DNA from: Paenibacillus turicensis
GTDB taxonomy: Bacteria; Bacillota; Bacilli; Paenibacillales; Paenibacillaceae
DNA: 64,000 nucleotides
Direction: 5' to 3'
Assembly: GCF_017873435.1 (NCBI RefSeq)
Contig: NZ_JAGGKG010000014.1
Location: 62,001-126,000, forward strand
Shown here: positions 1 through 8,815 of the stretch, in pieces
How the letters are laid out: each line of letters opens with the position of its first letter
How positions within the stretch are numbered: position 1 is the stretch's first letter
The notes under the pieces: model-generated
Seen by the model: the letters and a program-made list of their open reading frames with translations, nothing else
Told to the model about the DNA's origin: nothing
The model's database searches: none
Position numbers and translations under genes: made by a program

Positions 1-633
1 ACCTCACTTGAGCCTGGAACCCAAAAGGTCATGGAGAATAAAGGGATCCGTGTTCCCGTAAAGATTCCTTCTGATACCCCTTTGCTAGGTAAAATTGCAT
101 ATCGATTCGTAAAAGGCGATCAGTCAGGCAAAGTGATTGAATTACCCCAGCCGATTGATAGTAAGCTTATTTTTTCTGCTCGTGATCTTACAAATGCACT
201 TAAAAATGTGTTACCTGAAATTCAAAATTTCAGATATGATGAAGCAGACAGTCGAGAAGGTGTGTTTGTATTACATCCACTTGTGGATGGAGACTTTCCA
301 CTATTTAATGTTGAGCTTGTGTTATATTATAGTAATCAGAAAATTATATCTTATCGTATGGAGGAAATTGAGATTAGCAGTTTAGCTGAGGAGAAGGAGC
401 AACGAGTTTTATCCGCCTCTAAGGCTTTAGGCAACCTCATTGAAAATTTCCTTCCAGATGGCTCGGTCATTACACAAATTGAGCTTGGTTATTATGGACA
501 AGTATTTGATTCAGATGCACATCTTCCTGCCACACCTGCTTGGCGGTTTAAGCTAGAAAATGGGAAAGAGTATTATGTTCAAGGGATTACAGGAGATGTA
601 ATTAGCCCTAATTCAAAGGATTTAAAGGAGTAA
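1..633 (+). CDS. yycI: WalK/WalR regulatory protein YycI, C-terminal part (5' end outside window)
   Basis: The reading frame is open from base 1, so about 210 C-terminal residues are seen and the gene starts upstream of the window. The segment with LPDGSVITQIELGYYGQ and APAWRF-like residues (TPAWRFKLENGKEYYVQG) resembles the YycI/YycH beta-sandwich. In Bacillales YycI is a membrane-anchored extracytoplasmic protein that, with YycH, modulates the essential WalK sensor kinase. The stop lies 8 bases before the walJ start, as in the conserved wal operon. Identification rests on family pattern plus neighbours walJ and htrA. Confidence 0.85.
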   Translation, partial: TSLEPGTQKVMENKGIRVPVKIPSDTPLLGKIAYRFVKGDQSGKVIELPQPIDSKLIFSARDLTNALKNVLPEIQNFRYDEADSREGVFVLHPLVDGDFPLFNVELVLYYSNQKIISYRMEEIEISSLAEEKEQRVLSASKALGNLIENFLPDGSVITQIELGYYGQVFDSDAHLPATPAWRFKLENGKEYYVQGITGDVISPNSKDLKE

Positions 634-641
634 TGAAGCAC

Positions 642-1448
642 ATGGGACTTAAATTTACAGTATTGTCTAGTGGATCTACGGGGAATGCGACCATTGTCAG
701 TGATGGACAGGTTACATTGATGATTGATGCAGGACTTAGTGCTCGTCGCATCGATGAGCTTCTGGGGGAACGAGAAGTTGACGGTCATCAGCTTGCAGGT
801 ATCCTTGTCACGCATGAGCATTCAGACCACATTAAAGGTTTAGGGGCAGTGGCACGTAAATTTAATTTGCCTATTTATGCGAATCAAGGCACGTGGGGGG
901 CGATGGAAAAATCGCTAGGTAAAATTCCTGAAGAAAATAAGCACATATTTGCTTCTGGGGATGCAAAGGATTTTGGTTCATTACGTGTACAATCCTTTGA
1001 AATTTCTCATGATGCAGCAGAGCCTGTAGGGTATTGCTTTGATGATGGAACGCATAAACTAAGTGTATGCACTGATTTGGGTTATGCTAGTGATAAGGTA
1101 AAAGCAGCGATTACAGATTCTGACGTGCTGGTGCTTGAAGCTAACCATGACATTGAGATGTTGCGTATGGGACGATATCCATGGAACATTAAACGCCGTA
1201 TATTAGGCGACATGGGTCATTTGTCTAATGAAGCTACGGGGGAGCTGATGAGTGAACTTTTAAATGGGCGCTTGAAAAGGACCTATTTAGCTCATTTGAG
1301 TCGTGAACATAATATACCTGATTTAGCGAAGCTATCTGTACGCGGCTCGATGGAGGATCGCGGTTGTTTTTATCGAGATAGTGAATTTAAGCTGTGTGAT
1401 ACTTATTTTGATCGACCTACACCTTGGGATATTGTGGGGGCAATATAA
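642..1448 (+). CDS. walJ: MBL-fold metallo-hydrolase WalJ (YycJ)
   Basis: A 268-residue metallo-beta-lactamase-fold hydrolase. It begins MGLKFTVLSSGSTGN, as YycJ proteins do, and carries the metal-binding THEHSDH motif near residue 57 and a later conserved DLGYAS and EANHD. WalJ is the last core gene of the wal operon; a role in coordinating cell division with replication or in nuclease-type activity has been proposed for the family. I chose the ATG at 642, 11 bases after AGGAG. An ATG at 633 overlaps the yycI stop, but only two bases separate it from the AGGAG, which is too short. A small minus-strand gene overlaps its last 32 bases. Confidence 0.92.
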   Translation: MGLKFTVLSSGSTGNATIVSDGQVTLMIDAGLSARRIDELLGEREVDGHQLAGILVTHEHSDHIKGLGAVARKFNLPIYANQGTWGAMEKSLGKIPEENKHIFASGDAKDFGSLRVQSFEISHDAAEPVGYCFDDGTHKLSVCTDLGYASDKVKAAITDSDVLVLEANHDIEMLRMGRYPWNIKRRILGDMGHLSNEATGELMSELLNGRLKRTYLAHLSREHNIPDLAKLSVRGSMEDRGCFYRDSEFKLCDTYFDRPTPWDIVGAI

Positions 1449-1626
1449 ATTGATCTAGTTCGCGTTGCTTTTCTCCAATTTCTTCACGAGTCAGTATTCC
1501 TTTATCCACTAATAATTGTGTAAGTGTACTTAGTAATAGTAGCTGGTGGTACGTATCTTCCTTTAGATCCGCCAGCTGAGCTAATACATTAACCTCATTC
1601 ATCGCAGAAGACGAGTGAACATCCAT
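1417..1626 (-). CDS. small hypothetical protein (69 aa), convergent with walJ
   Basis: A 69-residue acidic, mainly helical protein with no domain I recognise; it contains LAQLADLKEDTYHQLLLLSTLTQ-type leucine-rich helices. An AAGGAGAG ribosome site lies 10 bases before the ATG, which supports it as a real gene rather than a shadow. Its 3' end overlaps the end of walJ by 32 bases on the opposite strand, and no separate terminator is visible between them. Function unknown. Confidence 0.6.
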   Translation of the reverse strand: MDVHSSSAMNEVNVLAQLADLKEDTYHQLLLLSTLTQLLVDKGILTREEIGEKQRELDQFILPPQYPKV

Positions 1627-1972
1627 CTAATATCTCTCCTTTTATAAACCATAATTTCCCTTGTAAAAAACAGTTCGAAAATGACCTTTTTATGGTAAAA
1701 TGAATCTACTATTCTATTCTTTACTTGTCTAGTATAGTCTGATTATGCTTGAAACATTCCTATTTTTTCATATTGACTAGAAATTTATGTGTATCTTTAT
1801 GTTTTAGATTGATTTCACAGAAAAAAAGTTAATTTTGGTGAGCAACTAATGCTTGGGATGTAACGTTAAAGTAATAAAGACGATATATAGATTAGAGAAC
1901 AAAATTAGAGAGTGATACTGGTGTGGAGATGGTCACAGGTGAAAAGGACTTGTGATGGAGGGAGAGATAAAA
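1627..1972. other. AT-rich intergenic region upstream of htrA
   Basis: This 346-base stretch separates two divergent genes, so it must hold promoters for both the small minus-strand gene and htrA. I could not fix a convincing -35/-10 pair or a CssR-type operator by eye. No open frame with a ribosome site is seen. Confidence 0.4.
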
Positions 1973-3223
1973 ATGGGACTGTTTGATGATGATTTTTATT
2001 CTACAAAGGTAACAAAGCAACATAAGGATGATCCCAATAAGGGAAAAAAGTGGTCACGAGGAAATCGAGGAAGAAAAAGTTCTAAGTTTCAGGTATCTTT
2101 AATTACGGCTATTCTTAGCGTAATGGCTACTGTTTTGATTTTTAGCGTTTTTCCACGTCTCCAGCCCTCTCCATCGGCTTCAGGATGGTCCCTTTTTGGT
2201 GGAAAAAGCACAGACCCATTTGAACGAATTAGTCAGACTGCGGCACAGGTAAGCCCAGCAGTTGTAAGTATATTAAATCATAATGGTCTAACAGATGATG
2301 GTGAAAAGGTTGCGCTTGGTTCAGGTGTTATTTTCAAAAAGGAAAATGGCAAGGCGTATATTATGACTAATAATCATGTTATTTCTTCTGCTGACCAATT
2401 AGAGGTTGTATTAAGCAATGGTAAGTCTAAACAAGCGAAAGTTGTAGGTCAAGACCAGATCAGCGATATTGCTGTTCTTTCTATTGAGGATAGTGGTGTT
2501 AAATCTGTAATTAAGATAGGTGACTCTAAGAAGGTAAAGTTAGGGGAAACGGTAATTGCGATTGGTAATCCGCTTGGGTTAGGTGGTACGTTAACCTCTG
2601 GGCTTGTGAGCTATACAGACCGGATGATTCCCGTATCGCTAAATCAGGATGGTATCTATGATTGGGAGCAAGAGATGATCCAGACGAATGCAGCGATTAA
2701 TGAGGGGAATAGTGGTGGCGCACTTGTTGATTTAAATGGAACGTTAATTGGCATTAATACAATGAAAATCTCAGATACAGGGGTTGAAGGATTAGGTTTT
2801 GCGATTCCTGTTAATGAGGCGATGGAAGTTGTTAATGATCTAATGACACACGGTAAAGTGGTACGTCCATACCTTGGTGTGTATACACTTGATCTTGATA
2901 ATCCTTACTCCGATCTTACCAGCGATCAGCGTAAGGAGCTTAAGTTACCTAACGATGTAAAAGATGGAGCGCTAGTGCTAGAAGCGCATGGACCTGCCAA
3001 AAAAGCCGGACTACAGCTTAATGATGTTATTGTTGCTCTTGACGACACTCCAATCCATTCGACACGAGAACTACGTAAATATTTGTTTGATCATAAGCAA
3101 GTTGGTGATATTATGGAGGTAAGCTACTATCGTAATGGTGAGAAGCTTAAAACGAAAGTAGACTTAACAGATAAGCCTTCAGATACTGAAATTGAAGAGG
3201 GCTTAGAGGATGGGCAGCAGTAA
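1973..3223 (+). CDS. htrA: membrane-anchored serine protease HtrA/DegP-like
   Basis: A 416-residue HtrA-type protease. Order: a basic cytoplasmic N-terminus, one membrane segment (about residues 40-60), a trypsin-like domain and one C-terminal PDZ domain. The catalytic triad is visible: His in TNNHVI, Asp in SDIAVLS and Ser in NEGNSGGAL. The family degrades misfolded proteins at the outer face of the membrane. The ATG at 1973 (MGLFDDDFY) was chosen because GGAGGGAG lies 7 bases upstream; GTG/ATG codons at 1952/1955 lack a site. Position directly after walJ matches yycK/htrC in Bacillales wal loci. Confidence 0.93.
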   Translation: MGLFDDDFYSTKVTKQHKDDPNKGKKWSRGNRGRKSSKFQVSLITAILSVMATVLIFSVFPRLQPSPSASGWSLFGGKSTDPFERISQTAAQVSPAVVSILNHNGLTDDGEKVALGSGVIFKKENGKAYIMTNNHVISSADQLEVVLSNGKSKQAKVVGQDQISDIAVLSIEDSGVKSVIKIGDSKKVKLGETVIAIGNPLGLGGTLTSGLVSYTDRMIPVSLNQDGIYDWEQEMIQTNAAINEGNSGGALVDLNGTLIGINTMKISDTGVEGLGFAIPVNEAMEVVNDLMTHGKVVRPYLGVYTLDLDNPYSDLTSDQRKELKLPNDVKDGALVLEAHGPAKKAGLQLNDVIVALDDTPIHSTRELRKYLFDHKQVGDIMEVSYYRNGEKLKTKVDLTDKPSDTEIEEGLEDGQQ

Positions 3224-3242
3224 GGAAATGTTGGAGCCGTAT

Positions 3243-3270
3243 AAGTGTGATTAATAGTGATTACACTTTA
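3243..3270 (+). terminator. hairpin after htrA, possible terminator
   Basis: AAGTGT at 3243-3248 pairs with ACACTT at 3263-3268, with G-U pairs extending the stem. No clear T-tract follows, so this may be an RNA-stabilising hairpin instead. Confidence 0.35.
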
Positions 3271-3362
3271 TGCAACTACGAGGACTAAGCTAGCTGCGAT
3301 ATCAACGACCTTTTATTAGATCATGTGAAACTGCTGAAGATGGAAAGGAATGCTGGTAGGTT

Positions 3363-3530
3363 ATGATTATCGTATGTAAGGATCATGTAGAATTAGCACT
3401 GGATATGTTCGTGGATGAATATGAGGAAGCACCTGATGTAGTGGACCTAAAGGAAACGAAGTTCGCTAGCTGGGATCCTCCAGTTACTTGTCAGGAATGC
3501 GATAAGAAAGCGGAGTTTCTAGTCGTTTAA
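3363..3530 (+). CDS. yyzF: CxxH/CxxC protein (YyzF family, 55 aa)
   Basis: A 55-residue protein with the two hallmarks of the BA_5709/YyzF family: CKDH (CxxH) at residues 5-8 and CQEC (CxxC) at residues 43-46, presumably a single zinc or iron site. The middle is acidic (VDEYEEAPDVVDL). YyzF lies between the htrA-like gene and rlmH in Bacillus, so the position fits. Its function is not known. The ATG has only a weak upstream site (GGTAGG close to the start). A strong intrinsic terminator follows 65 bases downstream. Confidence 0.85.
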   Translation: MIIVCKDHVELALDMFVDEYEEAPDVVDLKETKFASWDPPVTCQECDKKAEFLVV

Positions 3531-3595
3531 AAATAGGATGGGGCTTAACAGCTTAATGATTTAAAAAGCAAAGGCTTAGTTAAATTAAGGATGAG

Positions 3596-3647
3596 AAAAC
3601 GGATTAATGCTGTGGGGGATGACCTCGCTGTAGTTAGTCCGTTTTTT
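3596..3647 (+). terminator. intrinsic terminator after yyzF
   Basis: AAAACGGATTAATGCTG pairs with the 3' arm ending in TTAGTCCGTTTT, with a G-rich/C-rich inner stem, followed by six T residues at 3642-3647. It ends the htrA-yyzF transcript. Confidence 0.75.
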
Positions 3648-3881
3648 GTACTTAATTTTGTGTGACATGATAAGGATTAGAGACTTGGGGTACATTTAAT
3701 TCAGGTATTCGATTTGATACAATAGAAAATAGAAAAAATACAGAATAGAAGAAGTGCAATTGAATAGAAAACTAGTTTGGGAAATAATCAAATATTAAAT
3801 TAACAGATACAAAGTTAAGTAATTCGGTGAAAAGATAAGTGATTAGATGAAAAAACAACTCGTTTGATAAAAAATTGATTT

Positions 3882-4111
3882 AAAATTTCGGCCCAATTTA
3901 GAAATTAGTGGTTGACGGGAAGCAAAATAGCGAAGGGGTAGAGGGATGGTGGAGAAGTGAACACGTCCGCCTTTACAGACTGATTTTCCACCGATAACTA
4001 TTTAATTCAAGAAAATCAGGACGTAACAGGGGTCGAAGCCACCCTCTGCACCGTAGCTGCTTTCCCCCTGAAGTTAGCATCCACTAATTTTTGTTTTGAT
4101 CCAAAATTTCT
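3882..4111. repeat. dispersed palindromic intergenic repeat, copy 1
   Basis: A 230-base element with inverted ends (AAATTAGTGG at 3902-3911 against CCACTAATTT at 4081-4090) and inner inverted blocks, including CTGATTTTC/GAAAATCAG around 3980-4020 and GGATGGTGG/CCACCCTC. It is folded imperfectly over its whole length. A related copy lies in opposite orientation at about 50502-50700, sharing the block around AAAGGCGGACG and CTTCTCCACCATCC. The 3648-3881 stretch before it is AT-rich with no gene seen; the SMI1 gene starts 37 bases after it. Confidence 0.7.
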
Positions 4112-4147
4112 AAAAGGTCACATCTTTATTTAGGGGGCGCTGAAAAT

Positions 4148-5089
4148 ATGGATAAAGCATTAAAAGACCGCATTACGCAGTGGCATCAAGCTGATGAACA
4201 TGAACAAATTATTGCTGAGCTTGAAGGTATTGAGGAGTCGCAATGGGATTATGAACTGATTGGTATTTTAGGGCGAGCTTACAATAATGTTGATCGTTAT
4301 GAAGATGCAATCGCTTTGTTTATGTCAATCGCGGCAGAGGGTGAGAATGACCCATTGTGGCACTTTCGTATAGGGTATGCCTACTTTTATTCCTCTCAGT
4401 TCGAGAAGGCGATTACTGCCTTTACTAGAGTGCTAGAAAGCGATCCAGAGGATGAGGATGCAAAAGAGCTACTTAAATGGAGTAAAATTGCCGTCGATCG
4501 GGATAAGCATAACGAGGACGTTCGCAAATTAGCCATTGAGCGAAGAGCTGCTGAGGACAAACAGCCTCCATTTACAGGAATGGATTTATCTCAGTTCTGG
4601 GATGATAGTAAGTACGCGTTAGATGCCTATGTGTTAGCGCCTCCTACAGATGAATTAATTAGAAGTGTAGAGGAAGAACTGGGGTATAAGCTACCAGCCT
4701 CGTATGTGGAATTAATGAAGCAGCATAATGGTGGTGTTCCGTTTAATACTTGCTTTCCAACAGAGATGTCAACGTCTTGGGCCGAGGACCATATTGCAAT
4801 TACAGGGATTATGGGAATTGGACGCGACAAAATGTATTCACTTTGTGGAGAACTAGGCAGTCAATTTATGATTGATCACTGGGGTTATCCTGATATTGGT
4901 GTTGTGATTGGTGATTGCCCATCAGCTGGACATGATGTGGTGATGTTAGATTACCGTCATTGTGGAAAAGATGGAGAGCCAGAGGTCATTCATGTGGATC
5001 AGGAATCAAATTATCAGATTACTTTTCTAGCGCCTGATTTTGAGTCGTTTATTCGGGGGTTAGTGAGTGAGGATGAGTTTGAGTATTAA
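4148..5089 (+). CDS. TPR plus SMI1/KNR4 domain protein
   Basis: A 313-residue protein with two parts. Residues 15-120 hold tetratricopeptide-like helices (ALFMSIAAEGENDPLWHFRIGYAYFYSS region). Residues 165-305 match a SMI1/KNR4 fold, with the typical start LIRSVEEELGYKLPASYVE and QHNGG. SMI1 domains occur as immunity proteins of polymorphic toxins and as housekeeping adaptors; no toxin gene is adjacent, so the latter or an orphan immunity role is possible. The start follows GGGGGCG. It is monocistronic, with a palindromic repeat in front. Confidence 0.8.
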   Translation: MDKALKDRITQWHQADEHEQIIAELEGIEESQWDYELIGILGRAYNNVDRYEDAIALFMSIAAEGENDPLWHFRIGYAYFYSSQFEKAITAFTRVLESDPEDEDAKELLKWSKIAVDRDKHNEDVRKLAIERRAAEDKQPPFTGMDLSQFWDDSKYALDAYVLAPPTDELIRSVEEELGYKLPASYVELMKQHNGGVPFNTCFPTEMSTSWAEDHIAITGIMGIGRDKMYSLCGELGSQFMIDHWGYPDIGVVIGDCPSAGHDVVMLDYRHCGKDGEPEVIHVDQESNYQITFLAPDFESFIRGLVSEDEFEY

Positions 5090-5162
5090 GGGGAATTAGG
5101 AGTAATACTTTAATAAATTTATTATAACGAAGGACAAGTAAAGATAAAAATAAGCACAGATA

Positions 5163-5187
5163 AGGACAAGCTTAAGGGCTTGTCCTT
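5163..5187 (+). terminator. hairpin between the SMI1 gene and rlmH
   Basis: AAGGACAAGC and GCTTGTCCTT form a perfect 10-bp stem around a short loop. There is no T-tract, so termination strength is uncertain. Confidence 0.5.
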
Positions 5188-5290
5188 CGATGAGTATGGC
5201 GATGGGGGATCATTTGCGTACAGGTTCAGGCTTGGTTCAGGCATACTTAAAAAGATTATTTGGTGTTACATATAGAATTGGAGGAGCAAT

Positions 5291-5770
5291 ATGTTTATTC
5301 AAATTATTGGTGTTGGCAAACTGAAGGAGAAATATCTCGTGCAAGGGATTGCGGAGTATGCCAAGCGGTTAACGCCGTACCTTAAATTTCAAATGATTGA
5401 GGTTGCGGATGAGAAGGCGCCTGACACGCTAAGTGAAGCAGAGGTCGAGCAGGTGAAGGAGCGCGAGGGCGAACGCATCCTCGCGCATATTAAGGGCGAA
5501 GCGCATGTGATTGCGCTCGCGATTGACGGCAAGCTGTATAGCTCGGAAGAGCTTGCCGAAGAGATCGACAGGCTTGGCACCTATGGGACAAGCCATGTCG
5601 TGTTTGTGATCGGCGGCAGCCATGGGCTCGCCGATCAGGTGCTTGCACGCGCCCAAAAGCGGATGAGCTTTGGGCGCATGACCTTGCCGCATCAGCTCAT
5701 GCGGCTGGTGCTGGTTGAGCAGATTTATCGTGCGATGAAGATAAATCGGGGGGAACCGTATCACAAATAG
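5291..5770 (+). CDS. rlmH: 23S rRNA pseudouridine-1915 N3-methyltransferase RlmH
   Basis: A full-length 159-residue SPOUT methyltransferase that methylates pseudouridine 1915 of 23S rRNA. The SAM-binding knot is visible in the FVIGGSHGL motif and the C-terminal [19 protein letters not shown], nearly invariant in the family. GGAGG lies 6 bases before the ATG. The gene is clearly richer in GC than its surroundings (about 59% over 5461-5580). Its last codons, GGGGAACCGTATCACAAATAG, are the insertion site of the adjoining island, exactly as for SCC elements in staphylococcal orfX, and the reading frame is intact. Confidence 0.96.
   Translation: MFIQIIGVGKLKEKYLVQGIAEYAKRLTPYLKFQMIEVADEKAPDTLSEAEVEQVKEREGERILAHIKGEAHVIALAIDGKLYSSEELAEEIDRLGTYGTSHVVFVIGGSHGLADQVLARAQKRMSFGRMTLPHQLMRLVLVEQIYRAMKINRGEPYHK
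5751..5770 (+). repeat. att-like site 1 (left junction, in rlmH 3' end)
   Basis: The core GAACCGTATCA (5753-5763) recurs at 30328, 31785 and 34829. It overlaps the codons for EPYHK of RlmH. The copy here continues CAAATAG, whereas the others read TAAGTA or TACGTA, so the left site is the most divergent copy. Confidence 0.75.
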
Positions 5771-5950
5771 TGGTAAAGCAGCGGCAAGAAATATCTATTG
5801 ATATAGAGATGTTTAAGGGTACATTTTCTGTTTTTCCAAATGGATAAGTACTTTCAATGAAGGATTATTGCCGTAATGCCAAGAATTATCAATAATGAGG
5901 CAAGCGAGTAAACATATGAAGAGAAACTAATTAGCATAGAGGTGATATGT

Positions 5951-7963
5951 TTGAAAATTGATTTACAAGGACGTATAAAAAATATTAATCTACCTGCATA
6001 TACACCGTTAATTCCTCTTTTCGAAGCTATTGTAAATTCCATTCAAGCAGTTGAGGCGACTGGGGAAGATTTAAGTAATAATTTCATTCGTATTCAAGTC
6101 CTAAGAGATACTAGGCAAGCAGCTATGGACCTCCAAGAGAATTCCAATATACATCCGATCTCGGGCTTTGTAGTTACCGATACCGGAATAGGATTTAATG
6201 AAGATAATTTTAATTCATTTAGAACTTCAGATTCTACTTATAAAAGCATTATTGGTGGGAAAGGGGTCGGGAGATTAACTTGGCTAAAAGCATTCGATAC
6301 AGTTGAAATCCAAAGTTCATTTTCTGATATTGTTGAACTTAAAGGGCGAGCTTTTTCTTTTACTATTGAAGATGGTGTTACGCAAGTTGAAGATATACAC
6401 TTAACAAATGAAACAAAACGATCTACGACGGTAAAACTTTTAGATTATAAAACTCCATATTCCAATAAGGCACCTAAATCCCTAAGTATTATAGCAAATA
6501 GAATCGTAGAACATTGTCTCTCTTTCTTTATTCTAAATAAGTGTCCCAACATTACGTTGTTTGATGATACAGATTCAATTAATCTTAATGAACATTTTAA
6601 AGATCATGTGGATCACAATGTTACCTCAGATACATTTGAAATTAATGGATTTCACTTTAATATTAAGCATATAAAGCTGTTGTTTGCAAAAGATCATAAA
6701 GTATATCTCTGTGCTAATAATCGTGTTGTTCGTGACGAAAAAATCACTAACCAAATATCTGGTTTACCAAAAAAAATAATTACTGAAGATGGGGAGGTTG
6801 TTCTATATACAGCGTATGTTACAAGTGATTTTTTTGATAGAAATGTAAATGCCGAAAGAACAGATTTTATTGATTACAAAAATGACGATCAAAGTCTGCT
6901 CGCTGAAGATATTTCTTGGAGTAGTATTTTTCAAAATATTTATATAAAGGCTTCGGAATATTTATCCGAATACTTAGTGTCAATTCAGCAGGAAAAGATT
7001 GAAAAAATTAATGAATATGTAATGAATGAGGCTCCTCATTATCGTCGGTTGTTAAGAAATTATCCGGAAAAAATCGCACAGATTAATCCTGATTCAACGA
7101 ATAGCAAAAATTCTCTTGACCTTGAGCTATATAAGATACAGCAAGTTGATGAGATGAAGAATTTAATTGAAGTAAAGTCCATATTGAATATGAAGGAAGA
7201 TGAAATTACAGATTTAGAAATATACAAGAAAAAATATGATGAGGTTCTTCAAAAAGTAAATGATGAAAGTAAAATGGATTTGGCAAAGTATATTGTAAAA
7301 AGAAGGACATTATTAAATCTACTTGAAAAAAGTTTAGAGATTCAAGATAACGGGAAGTATTTATTTGAAAAGAACCTGCATGAACTAATTATTCCTTTAA
7401 AAACTACGACAGATGAAATTGATTTCGAAAACCATAACCTGTGGATAATTGATGAGAAGCTTGCGTATCACAGGTATTTGGCTTCGGATATTTCGCTAAA
7501 TAATATGACTGAAATACTAAGTGGTGATGATTCAAGACCAGACATAATTGCGTTCAACGCACCTCATGCCTTCGGGCTTGAAAAACCATACAATTCAATT
7601 GTAATTGTTGAGTTTAAAAGACCAAATCGTGATGACTACAATTCTGACAGTGAGGGTAAAAACCCGATTGATCAAGTTTATAATTATATGTCCGTTATTA
7701 AAGAAGCAAAAGTGAGAGATAAAGATGGGAGACCATTTAATCTGTCGCCGAACACTCCATTTTATTGTTATATCATTGCTGATATGACACCAAAATTAGA
7801 AGAAACGGCAAAGAAAAATAATTATAAGCCTACACCAGATGGAATGGGCTACTTTTACCTTCACGATTACTATAATGCATATATTGAGATAATAACATAT
7901 GACAAATTGCTTTCAGATGCTTCGAAACGAAATCGCATTCTGTTTGATAAATTGAAAATATAA
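5951..7963 (+). CDS. GHKL ATPase fused to a PD-(D/E)xK-type nuclease domain
   Basis: About 670 residues. The N-terminal third has all GHKL boxes: FEAIVNSIQA (N-box with Glu25 and Asn29), TDTGIGF (G1) and GGKGVGRL (G2). The middle is helical and probably coiled coil (about residues 380-470). The C-terminus has SRPDIIAF, then VEFKRP and DQVYNYM, the D...ExK pattern of a restriction-type nuclease. MutL/MORC-like ATPases of this kind occur in restriction and phage-defence loci. The TTG at 5951 was preferred because GAGGTGA lies 6 bases upstream. It is the first island gene and stands alone, ending far before a terminator at 8231. Confidence 0.8.
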   Translation: MKIDLQGRIKNINLPAYTPLIPLFEAIVNSIQAVEATGEDLSNNFIRIQVLRDTRQAAMDLQENSNIHPISGFVVTDTGIGFNEDNFNSFRTSDSTYKSIIGGKGVGRLTWLKAFDTVEIQSSFSDIVELKGRAFSFTIEDGVTQVEDIHLTNETKRSTTVKLLDYKTPYSNKAPKSLSIIANRIVEHCLSFFILNKCPNITLFDDTDSINLNEHFKDHVDHNVTSDTFEINGFHFNIKHIKLLFAKDHKVYLCANNRVVRDEKITNQISGLPKKIITEDGEVVLYTAYVTSDFFDRNVNAERTDFIDYKNDDQSLLAEDISWSSIFQNIYIKASEYLSEYLVSIQQEKIEKINEYVMNEAPHYRRLLRNYPEKIAQINPDSTNSKNSLDLELYKIQQVDEMKNLIEVKSILNMKEDEITDLEIYKKKYDEVLQKVNDESKMDLAKYIVKRRTLLNLLEKSLEIQDNGKYLFEKNLHELIIPLKTTTDEIDFENHNLWIIDEKLAYHRYLASDISLNNMTEILSGDDSRPDIIAFNAPHAFGLEKPYNSIVIVEFKRPNRDDYNSDSEGKNPIDQVYNYMSVIKEAKVRDKDGRPFNLSPNTPFYCYIIADMTPKLEETAKKNNYKPTPDGMGYFYLHDYYNAYIEIITYDKLLSDASKRNRILFDKLKI

Positions 7964-8230
7964 ATTACTTATATTGAACGTTATTTAATAAATAGCAGGT
8001 TTCCATGCTGAGATGGATCGAACGAAAATTAAAGACGACATGTCTACAGCCCAAAGAGACATACAAAAATAAAAACGTTTAATGCACAATAACATCATGT
8101 ATTGAGACGCTCGGTAAGCGCTTCTAAGTCTTGTATTTTACTAAGTATGAAGCCCCTCAAAATAACAAGCCGTTATCTATTTGATCTCTTTATGTCTCAT
8201 GGAGTGCAAATGAATATGTCAGCACAGCCA

Positions 8231-8266
8231 AGAATCCTGCTTCTATACAAAGCAGGATTCTTTTTT
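8231..8266 (+). terminator. strong intrinsic terminator
   Basis: AGAATCCTGCTT (8231-8242) pairs perfectly with AAGCAGGATTCT (8250-8261), followed by T residues to 8266. It could end the GHKL-nuclease transcript from 270 bases upstream. Confidence 0.8.
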
Positions 8267-8305
8267 ATAATCGTCAAGTTGGTCTGAGATTGGAAATGAT
8301 ACATC

Positions 8306-8487
8306 TCACATTCCGCACCCTAGAATAAAAATTCAAAGCCATTTTATTTTTATGCAATTTTAAAGCAATAAAAGTTAAATAATGAAATTTATAACAGGGA
8401 ATTTTAAGTAATAATGGTATTTTAAGTTATTTTTTTGCATAAAACCATAACTCCTCTGAATATTTAAACGAAGGGTGCGGAATGTGA
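8306..8487. mobile_element. MITE-like non-autonomous insertion, 182 bp
   Basis: Perfect 16-bp terminal inverted repeats, TCACATTCCGCACCCT at 8306-8321 and its reverse complement at 8472-8487, enclose an AT-rich core with no reading frame. Direct repeats of GATACATC flank it (8298-8305 and 8488-8495), as expected for an 8-bp target duplication. No matching transposase is in the window, so the parent family is unknown. Confidence 0.85.
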
Positions 8488-8647
8488 GATACATCCTTGG
8501 ACCGACTGATTTTATTTTTTACGAAACGATAAGGAGTCAAAGAAATAGCTTGAAATTGATAATGAGCATGTGGGAGATAGTATAGGCAATCGTGAGTATA
8601 CACGAGTATAGGTAATATTTGTTCATTAGTTTGCGATAGACGTTGGT

Positions 8648-8815
8648 TTACTGTTCATATTCTTTGACACGACCATGGCAAGTATTAGGCTTCATATCAA
8701 TTCTTCTCATGGCTTCTGTGGCTGTAACTTGTCCTCTTTGTGCGCATTAGTGAAATAGGCTGTTATTTCTTGTTTTGGTCTGCCAAACTTCACGCCATTG
8801 TTCAGGGTGATTTCT
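8648..8815 (-). pseudogene. serine resolvase remnant (C-terminal part, frameshifted)
   Basis: The minus strand encodes NGVKFGRPK, then after a frameshift TATEAMRRIDMKPNT and RVKEYEQ with a stop at 8648. This matches the GVKFGRP hinge and C-terminal helix-turn-helix of Tn3-type resolvases. The catalytic domain is missing and the frame is broken, so it is a decayed copy left by an earlier mobile element. Confidence 0.65.

Noticed and set aside
5429-5764. 111-codon minus-strand frame opposite rlmH
   Set aside because: It is a by-product of the GC-rich rlmH codons, has no ribosome site, and rlmH is certain.
8102-8287. 61-codon frame in the debris region
   Set aside because: No start with a ribosome site; it runs through the terminator hairpin at 8231-8266.
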